Shown here: one piece after another, positions 1 to 6,102 of the stretch | How the letters are laid out: every line of letters starts with the position of its first letter | How positions within the stretch are numbered: position 1 is the first letter of the stretch | NCBI GenBank assembly: GCA_030679955.1 | Contig: JAUXSF010000033.1 | Coordinates: 16,789 to 80,788, forward strand | Direction: 5' to 3' | From: Chlamydiales bacterium | GTDB lineage: Bacteria; Chlamydiota; Chlamydiia; Chlamydiales; JAJFMA01 | DNA: 64,000 nt | Program-made: the position numbers and the translations under genes | The notes under the pieces: generated by a model | Seen by the model: only the letters and a program-made list of their open reading frames with translations | Told to the model about the DNA's origin: nothing | Database searches by the model: none

Positions 1-1
1 G

Positions 2-757
2 CCACATGGAGGAATTGAGGCTCGTTCACCCTGGGAAATGATTGGTATGGGACTGAAGTTGTTAGAGGGACTTGCGCGATTAGAGGAAATCGGCCTAATC
101 CATGGGGATATTAAACCTGAAAATATGTTTGTATCGGAGGACAACGATGGTAACCTGCTCGTTCGCCTTGCAGATTTCGGGGGTGCCGAGACCGTTGATG
201 AAGCCTGGGACCGAATGCTAACGCTTGCCACAGAAAATCCCGAACAATTCACGAAAAAAGGGTTGGGCACCGTTACGCCCCAATACTTAGCTTCAGATGA
301 GGCACAAAGTATTTTAGAGATTGTACAGGAAGCGGCAAATCTTCCTGCGGGTTCTGATCCACAGCAGTTGGAGGAACTAAAGGCTCAATTTAAGGTGGCA
401 CAACATGCCCGAGACCGATTGGCAATGGGTATCTCGCTTTTCACCATTATGATCGGCATAGCTCCAGTGCCACAGGGCAGCTTTGCGGATGTAACGCTTG
501 GCATCAACAAACAAATGGCTCCGGGAGAGGATAACGACTACCAAGACCTTGCATCAGGATTATACACCGACGTGGTGTTGAAAGCTTTTCAAGGGCTACT
601 GGATCCCGATCCGCTAAAAAGAATGAGCCCAGCAGATGCGGCCGCACAATTTAAGGATATACGATCGGATCTTGAGAATCCTCAAGCTAACTTTCTCAAG
701 GATCTTAAAGAGCAGCTACTCGAGCTAGACCCCTATTCTTGGCAGCGGAACTCTTGA
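2..757 (+). CDS. Protein kinase-like protein (5' end cut by window edge)
   Basis: The frame is open from base 2, so the first ATG at 38 is internal and the N-lobe lies outside the window. The visible part is a eukaryotic-type kinase C-lobe: the catalytic loop reads HGDIKPEN (HGD instead of HRD), followed by LADFGG (DFG metal-binding motif), a GTVTPQYLAS stretch in the place of the activation-segment GTPxYMAPE motif, DRLAMG resembling the helix F DxWSxG motif, and a late conserved Arg in KRMSPADA. Catalytic D, N and DFG D are kept, so activity is possible. The T-loop region is expanded by about 40 residues. Chlamydiota carry Hanks-type kinases (Pkn family), but I cannot assign this to one. It may be a secreted effector kinase; that is inference. 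Confidence 0.7.
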   Translation, partial: PHGGIEARSPWEMIGMGLKLLEGLARLEEIGLIHGDIKPENMFVSEDNDGNLLVRLADFGGAETVDEAWDRMLTLATENPEQFTKKGLGTVTPQYLASDEAQSILEIVQEAANLPAGSDPQQLEELKAQFKVAQHARDRLAMGISLFTIMIGIAPVPQGSFADVTLGINKQMAPGEDNDYQDLASGLYTDVVLKAFQGLLDPDPLKRMSPADAAAQFKDIRSDLENPQANFLKDLKEQLLELDPYSWQRNS

Positions 758-854
758 GGAGCTGATGGTAATAGGCGCTAAATCTAAAACATTCTTAACT
801 GAGACTTAATGAGATTGCGCTAATCTATTGCTTGGAGACAACATAGAGGGTGGT

Positions 855-1751
855 ATGCAAGCAGTAGATCGAATATGTAATTATATACCGTATATCAGTC
901 GACCAAAGGAGCTTCCTCCTCATGCCCATGATCTTACGATCGCTAAGGTTGCAGCGATTGCCTTTGCTCAGCTTGCTGTAGCGGCTGCCGTAAATCTGGT
1001 TATTACCACTTATGTTGCTGCACCTCTAAGCATTGCAATAGCGACCACGTTTTTGACCAGCATGGCGCTTAATTTAGCTGTGGAACTCGGGAAATATGCG
1101 TGCCAGAGACTAGGTTGGATAAAGACGCAGGATCCCTCTAAAGGTCCTAGTAAAACCACCATCGATAACTGCGCTTGGTATTCGCAATTTTCTCTTGTGA
1201 ACGTTTTTGGCTTGTCCGGACCTACGATCGCGCTCCATGAGTTAGGACATTACTCCGTCGCTAAGACGCTATTTACTGGCGCGAAGCCAAGTATCTTTGT
1301 GCAGCCCTTCCAGGGTGGTTATACAACATTCGATAACAACGCAGGCTTAAGTTGTCTGGGAAGGCTCATCGGACTACGCAATAGCACCGCCATTTTGATA
1401 ATGGGAGGGGTTATCGCTACAACACTCGTGGCTACTACTGCCCTTGCTGCTTCACACTTCTTAAAAGAATCGCATCCGGGTCTAAGCCGCTTCTTAGAGT
1501 TATATGGCTATGTTCAGCTACTCTCGGATCTTATTTATGGAGTCATTTCAGCTATGCATCCTGAGGCTATGGCACCCGGGGACTTCTGCTTACTCGATCA
1601 GCTGACGGGAATTCATCCGCTCATGGTTGTTGGTGCGATGGTGGCGACAACGACTGCTGTCAAGGTTGCCTTACCTCGGTTATGTCCTAAGCCTGTGCCA
1701 GCGAAGCTGACCTATTGGGAAAGCATCAAATCACGCATGGCTAAACTTTAG
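855..1751 (+). CDS. Membrane protein with HELGH zinc-metalloprotease motif
   Basis: 298 residues from the ATG at 855, chosen over an upstream TTG (828) because GAGGG lies just ahead of it. An N-terminal hydrophobic pair (about residues 30-75), a hydrophobic stretch carrying ALHELGHYSVAK (H128-E129-x-x-H132), then two further hydrophobic segments (about 175-200 and 245-265). HExxH inside a hydrophobic segment recalls M50/site-2-protease-like intramembrane metallopeptidases, and the later APGDF segment could supply a third Asp ligand, but no clear LDG motif is visible. Protease function is therefore a suggestion. A partial, frameshifted copy of its last 70 or so codons lies at 2254-2475. The 3' end overlaps the convergent gene at 1741. 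Confidence 0.6.
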   Translation: MQAVDRICNYIPYISRPKELPPHAHDLTIAKVAAIAFAQLAVAAAVNLVITTYVAAPLSIAIATTFLTSMALNLAVELGKYACQRLGWIKTQDPSKGPSKTTIDNCAWYSQFSLVNVFGLSGPTIALHELGHYSVAKTLFTGAKPSIFVQPFQGGYTTFDNNAGLSCLGRLIGLRNSTAILIMGGVIATTLVATTALAASHFLKESHPGLSRFLELYGYVQLLSDLIYGVISAMHPEAMAPGDFCLLDQLTGIHPLMVVGAMVATTTAVKVALPRLCPKPVPAKLTYWESIKSRMAKL

Positions 1752-2052
1752 TATACCAAGCGTAGGCTGTCGCAACCCCGATAACAGTGGTCGTAAGAGC
1801 ACCAACTATTTTTCTACAGCGATGGTTATTAGCAGCTTGCTCAAAAAATGCACCAACCTTATTACCAAGATCAATGGAAATTAGCATCGCAACGGGTCTA
1901 GAGGCAAAATTAGCTGCTGAAAGAGTCATTGCGCCCAGATGGCCCATGATATCTTCGGTTGAAAAACGATTACGGGCAGGCTCTTGGTTAAGAGCTGCTA
2001 TAACTGGAACGGGATTTATTGGAGTTTTTGAAGAGGAGATGCTTATTCCCAC
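1741..2052 (-). CDS. Small hypothetical protein with C-terminal membrane segment
   Basis: 103 residues, GTG start with AGGA about 7 bases ahead. The N-terminal 70 residues are soluble and Ser/Ala-rich; the last 25 form one hydrophobic segment (KIVGALTTTVIGVATAYAW) ending in a short basic tail, so it would be tail-anchored. It converges on the HELGH protein and overlaps it by 11 bases. The opposite strand also has an open frame of similar length, but the clear membrane anchor and RBS favour this strand. No family recognised. Confidence 0.45.
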   Translation of the reverse strand: MGISISSSKTPINPVPVIAALNQEPARNRFSTEDIMGHLGAMTLSAANFASRPVAMLISIDLGNKVGAFFEQAANNHRCRKIVGALTTTVIGVATAYAWYTKV

Positions 2053-2200
2053 GGATGATCCTATTGTTTAGTAATTATTAAAACAGTATAGTATATTATG
2101 CTTAAAATAAAATAAAGAGTTTTTGTGAAGAACTTGTAACTGCGGAATAGAAAATCAGGTTTCCTCCAAGATAGAAATGTACGGTTCTGTTCTGACAAAG

Positions 2201-2224
2201 GAACCTCTTTTAACAAGGAGGTTC
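2201..2224. repeat. Short inverted repeat (hairpin)
   Basis: GAACCTC (2201-2207) pairs with GAGGTTC (2218-2224) around a 10-base loop, just ahead of the partial gene copy. No T-run follows on the plus strand, so a terminator role is uncertain. Confidence 0.4.
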
Positions 2225-2253
2225 GAAAATGGAGGAAAGGGTCGCTATGTCAC

Positions 2254-2475
2254 GGATCTTATTTACGGGTCATTCCAGCTATGGATCCTCAAGCTATGGC
2301 AGCCGGAGACTTCTGCTTACTCGATCGGCTGACGGGAATTCATCCGCTCATGGTGGTTGGCGCGATGGTGGCGACAACGGTTTCTGTGAAGGTCGCCTTG
2401 CCTCGGTTATGTCCGAAGCCTGTGCCCTTAAAGCTGACCTATTGGAAAAGGCATCGAATCATGCATGGCTAAGGT
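2254..2475 (+). pseudogene. Frameshifted partial copy of the HELGH membrane protein 3' end
   Basis: This stretch closely matches 1525-1743 at the DNA level. The readable part, from the ATG at 2281, gives a peptide nearly identical to the C-terminus of the 855-1751 product (for example FCLLDRLTGIHPLMVVGA against FCLLDQLTGIHPLMVVGA). Upstream, GATCTTATTTACGGG is matched too but one base is missing before the ATG, and near the 3' end one base is gained, so the copy reads through two frameshifts. No N-terminal or HELGH part is present. It is a decayed partial duplicate; its tail touches the end of the minus-strand gene at 2469. Confidence 0.8.
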
Positions 2476-3503
2476 TTGAATTTTTTGTGGAAGCGTTCCA
2501 GTTCACGGTTGGTTGTTTGAAAGAACTCTGCTGCTCTCACCTTTTCGCTGTTCGAAAAATGGTTGGTGTAAAGCAGACCAAGGCTTCTGGAAAGCTCATT
2601 AGCTTGTGAAATGTAGGTTTTTTTTGGATTTTTGGAGATGAACTTTTGAAAGTCATCTATCTCGCGAAATGCATTCTGCAGTGCAAGCTTAGAAGAGTGA
2701 TCTGAAGGACGCTCGGTATCTTTGCTTATGAGCTTATGATACTTCCATTTGATAACATCTTTCACAGCATCACACATTGTGTTTGTTCTATTGGTGATGG
2801 CTGATGACGTACTTCCCAACCGTGGTATTTTAGCCAGGCGAGGAAGGATTTCCGGAAATTCTTTCTTTGTTATCTCTTCGTTATGAACTTGACCGGTCAT
2901 TTGTTGATGAATTTTTTCCCTATCGGTACCCCGTTTTCCCGCGTAGGAAAAAGGCCCTTCTATTGAGGCTCCTATCTCGTCAATATGCTCGGCATTATTG
3001 AAAAGTTGACGGAGAACATCTCGCTGGCCCTGATGTAACCCGGAGTAGGCATCAGCATTCATAATTCCAATGTCCTTTGCCTTCTTCCCCATCGATTTTA
3101 TGTGGCTGTGCAAAGCTTCTTGGGTGTAACCTTTCAGCGTCTTTTGCGCATCTCTATAAAGACTTCCTAACTTATTCTCCAAATTAACTTGGCTTTTAAT
3201 TGTATTGTTATAAATTTCTTTGATTTGTTGACGATTTACATAAATAATTTGTTGTATAGCCTCACCACTCATTGAAGAGTCCGAATGCGTAACCACTGCC
3301 CTCATGGTTGATTCCAAAGAATCAAGATTTTGCGCTAAATTTTTTAGATTATTAGCTATAGCCTCATATCTTTTAGGCTCAAAGATCCCGAAAGCATCGG
3401 GATGTGTTGCAGCTGCTTCTGCCTCTTGAATTTCTAGGCTCAGAGCCTCATGAAATTTGGATAAGGACTCTAAAACGTATTGCTCACTGTAATTAGGAAT
3501 CAT
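2469..3503 (-). CDS. Hypothetical helical protein
   Basis: 344 residues, ATG start with AGGGG about 8 bases ahead. No signal peptide or membrane segment. The composition (long Lys/Glu/Gln/Asn-rich stretches with regular hydrophobic spacing, about residues 10-140 and 255-340) suggests mostly alpha-helical and partly coiled-coil structure. No family recognised. In this genome context it could be a type III secretion substrate, but nothing in the sequence proves it. The last codons overlap the tail of the decayed copy at 2254-2475. Confidence 0.6.
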   Translation of the reverse strand: MIPNYSEQYVLESLSKFHEALSLEIQEAEAAATHPDAFGIFEPKRYEAIANNLKNLAQNLDSLESTMRAVVTHSDSSMSGEAIQQIIYVNRQQIKEIYNNTIKSQVNLENKLGSLYRDAQKTLKGYTQEALHSHIKSMGKKAKDIGIMNADAYSGLHQGQRDVLRQLFNNAEHIDEIGASIEGPFSYAGKRGTDREKIHQQMTGQVHNEEITKKEFPEILPRLAKIPRLGSTSSAITNRTNTMCDAVKDVIKWKYHKLISKDTERPSDHSSKLALQNAFREIDDFQKFISKNPKKTYISQANELSRSLGLLYTNHFSNSEKVRAAEFFQTTNRELERFHKKFKP

Positions 3504-3557
3504 AATAATGCCCCTAAGCTACGGTTTAATACATCTCGAGCTGTCGATATGAGGAGA

Positions 3558-3581
3558 CCCCAAGCCTTCTTTAGCTTGGGG
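3558..3581 (-). terminator. Hairpin downstream of the 133-residue membrane protein gene
   Basis: CCCCAAGC (3558-3565) pairs perfectly with GCTTGGGG (3574-3581) around an 8-base loop, 13 bases after the stop of the minus-strand gene at 3594. There is no U-run on either side, so intrinsic termination is likely but weakly supported. Confidence 0.5.
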
Positions 3582-3593
3582 AATGTTACGTCA

Positions 3594-3995
3594 TTAGGTT
3601 GCGCGGTTGATTAGGGCAACGATGCCTACCGCAGCAATAGCTCCTAGAACCAGCGTAGGTATCACCAAAAGTAACGCTAGGATGGCGCCGCCTAGAACGA
3701 TCGTTTTGGCTTGACCTTCTTTTTCTAGGTACTGGCGGAATGACTTAATGCGTTTGAGCATTTCTTCGGAGAAATAGACACCAAACACGATACCAACGAT
3801 AGCGCCGCCCCATAGTGGTAGCCAAGGAAGAATGACCAGGCCCACAGCCATAATAATGTACGCCATGGTGTCGCGCCGTACGTTGGTGGCCAGTTTGAAC
3901 ACCTTTTCTACAGCATCTTTGGCTTGGGTCCCTATTTCGGCCGCTTTATCTTCGGTTCTCTTGGGCTCAGAATCTGATTCAGCCTTCTTAGGCAT
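3594..3995 (-). CDS. Small membrane protein with paired hydrophobic segments
   Basis: 133 residues, ATG start preceded by a strong AGGAGG. A charged N-terminus (residues 1-42, KKAESDSEPKRTEDKAAE) is followed by two bilobed hydrophobic blocks, about residues 44-76 and 98-130, joined by a basic loop (RIKSFRQYLEKEG). Paired hydrophobic hairpins are the hallmark of chlamydial inclusion-membrane (Inc) proteins, but four segments in a protein this small would also fit an ordinary inner-membrane protein. No family recognised. Confidence 0.6.
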   Translation of the reverse strand: MPKKAESDSEPKRTEDKAAEIGTQAKDAVEKVFKLATNVRRDTMAYIIMAVGLVILPWLPLWGGAIVGIVFGVYFSEEMLKRIKSFRQYLEKEGQAKTIVLGGAILALLLVIPTLVLGAIAAVGIVALINRAT

Positions 3996-4210
3996 ACGAC
4001 CCTCCTATTTATGTGAGACCTACCTACCCAAATTATACATAACGCCAAATTGTCAAAGCAATAATTCGTACGACACGCAGGGTTAGGGCTTTCAATAGCA
4101 ATTGTTACCGTAACCTAACCTAACCTAAGTGCTAAAAGAAATTTGTTTTTATTGGGTGATGCGCTAGCATCCCCTATTTCTACCAAACTATGGTTGAGGG
4201 TGGTGCGTCA

Positions 4211-6064
4211 ATGGTTAGAAAGATTTTAACGTGGTCCAACTACGTCTTGCTCTCGTGTGTTGCTATATTAGTGTTTCTTGTAGTCGTTTCCGCTTTTAAA
4301 AGTGGTGACAATGCGATGCCCGAGGGTATTCAACTGCCCGCTGATATCCCCCTTACCTTGGCAAAAAACAGCTTTGCTCAGCCAGAAGCTGCATATAACG
4401 ATATTGGCGCGCCTGTATTGACGACATCTATCGTGCAACCGAAGTTAGAGCTGCCTGACCTTCGTGCCTACTTAAACTACTACGGGACGAATGCACGTCC
4501 GGATATTGGCGCCGCCTCAAAACTGCTTTATTTTGGGTTGAAAGGTACCGAGGTACCCGTTGGTGCTCCGGATGGAGAGAAGCTCTATTTACGCTACGAT
4601 GCCACCAAGAAGCCTGGGATGTTTGTCTTTAGCCCTGAGAACCGACCGACTAACTTATGGATAATCGCTAAGAAAGATGACACAAAGGCGAATATTCAAG
4701 TGGGTATGGTAGATGAAAACGGCGCACCGGTTACCGAGCCGATTGCTCGCGCTACCTTTGTTTTGGCTGCTCGCGATTTTACGCGTGCCGGCGGCGCTAC
4801 TTGGGAGATTGGTAAGTGGAAGGTTGATGGAACTCTGTTGGCGCGTCAGCGCGCGCGTTGGTTTGGTCAAGATCAATTCCTCAATAAGCATGGCGGTGAG
4901 GAATTTGATGAACAGGAAGGTCGCGAACGTATTGAGTTTGGCGAAGCTAACGAACGCTTTGTAGTGTATGTTAAAGAGGGTGATTGCTTAATTTGGGACG
5001 GCCAAAAATGGCACCCCATACAGGTTGGCGAGGCCTCACGTGGTTTCCCCCTTATGTGTGTGAACAAGGTTGATGAGCGGTTAATGCGCCTCGACCTATG
5101 GGATGCCGGCGGACAAGGTCATGTAGCATTAAACCTTGTGAAGTCCAGAGAAGCATGGACGCCCAAAACCTTCGAGCAAGATTTTAAATTTGTTTCCTCG
5201 AGAACACTCTCACAGTATGTCTTTGAGGTCAAAAAAGATCGTATCGTTTTACGTCCTTTTGATTGGTTGTTGCTTACGGAGAAGGGATGGATACCTCTAA
5301 ATTCTGTTGAGGAAATTGACGGATATGTGGATCGCAAGACTCCCGGCGTTTTATTTGTCTTTGCTGGCCCTGCACAGAAAGAGGACAAGCAAGTACTTAG
5401 AGCGACGCTCTATAGTCCGTCGCGCACCGAGACTTTTGACATTGACTTCCCGCTAGATCAGAGCTCCATACTCGGCGGACAACGTATGGAGGAACAGCAG
5501 AAGCAGCAGCAGGGTGATAATAAACCACAAAAAGATGACGAAGAGTCCAGTCAGCAAGAGGAAAGCGAAGAGTCCAGTCAGTATCACGATGACGAAGAGC
5601 CTTCTCAGCAATACGATGGCGAGGAGCGCCCAGAAGGTGAGGAAGAAACCAACCACCTAGAAGAAGATAAGGGGCATCCTGAGGACGCGAATCGGCAAGA
5701 AGAGCAAGAAGGATACAGACCTATTGAGAGAGATGAAGAGGCTATTAAGCAGGGACGTGGCACCCCAGAAGAAATGGAGTCAATGCATCCACCAGGGCAG
5801 GAAGAACTCCCCGAAGGTGTTATTTTGGCTCCAGTGATTCCGCAAGATGGCGATTCTGAAGAGCAAGTAGAAGAGGTAATTGAAGAAACTCCCGAACCGC
5901 CAGTAGAAGAGCAGCTACAAATTACCAAAGCAAATTTTGAAGAAAACAGGTCTCATAGGCCAGCTAGAAAGATTCGCGGGAACCCGGAGTTAAAAAAATC
6001 TGCGCGCAGACCAGGGAGATTGCGCGATGATATAAGATTCTTGCTGCAAGATAATGACAAATAG
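4211..6064 (+). CDS. Anchored acidic protein at the head of the type II secretion operon
   Basis: 617 residues from the ATG at 4211, which has GAGGGTGG ahead of it; an ATG 7 codons upstream has no RBS. One N-terminal membrane segment (about residues 8-29) anchors a long periplasmic part. Residues about 35-420 look folded; about 425-550 are extremely rich in Glu, Gln, Asp and Ser with short repeats such as EESSQQEES, and the tail is basic (RPARKIRG, KKSARRPGR). In Chlamydia a hypothetical gene (CT573) sits in this same place before gspD. A single-anchor periplasmic protein directly ahead of gspD suggests a GspC-like linker between inner membrane and secretin; that role is inference from position and topology. 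Confidence 0.75.
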   Translation: MVRKILTWSNYVLLSCVAILVFLVVVSAFKSGDNAMPEGIQLPADIPLTLAKNSFAQPEAAYNDIGAPVLTTSIVQPKLELPDLRAYLNYYGTNARPDIGAASKLLYFGLKGTEVPVGAPDGEKLYLRYDATKKPGMFVFSPENRPTNLWIIAKKDDTKANIQVGMVDENGAPVTEPIARATFVLAARDFTRAGGATWEIGKWKVDGTLLARQRARWFGQDQFLNKHGGEEFDEQEGRERIEFGEANERFVVYVKEGDCLIWDGQKWHPIQVGEASRGFPLMCVNKVDERLMRLDLWDAGGQGHVALNLVKSREAWTPKTFEQDFKFVSSRTLSQYVFEVKKDRIVLRPFDWLLLTEKGWIPLNSVEEIDGYVDRKTPGVLFVFAGPAQKEDKQVLRATLYSPSRTETFDIDFPLDQSSILGGQRMEEQQKQQQGDNKPQKDDEESSQQEESEESSQYHDDEEPSQQYDGEERPEGEEETNHLEEDKGHPEDANRQEEQEGYRPIERDEEAIKQGRGTPEEMESMHPPGQEELPEGVILAPVIPQDGDSEEQVEEVIEETPEPPVEEQLQITKANFEENRSHRPARKIRGNPELKKSARRPGRLRDDIRFLLQDNDK

Positions 6065-6102
6065 CCTAAGCATGTTGAATTTACTGATAGCGTAGTTTTA
6101 GG

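Noticed and set aside
1787..2071. Plus-strand open frame of 94 codons opposite the 103-codon minus-strand gene
   Set aside because: The minus-strand frame has an RBS and a clear membrane anchor; the plus frame has neither and an atypical composition.
2229..2609. 126-codon plus-strand frame over the decayed HELGH copy
   Set aside because: It reads the duplicated DNA in the wrong frame and then crosses the antisense of a real gene.
4105..4130. CCTAA triple repeat as a regulatory or origin-type element
   Set aside because: Only three short units with no nearby DnaA boxes or partner arms; too weak to call.
5605..5928. Serine-rich 107-codon minus-strand frame
   Set aside because: It is the antisense of the Glu-rich stretch of the anchored acidic protein, which explains the Ser/Cys bias.
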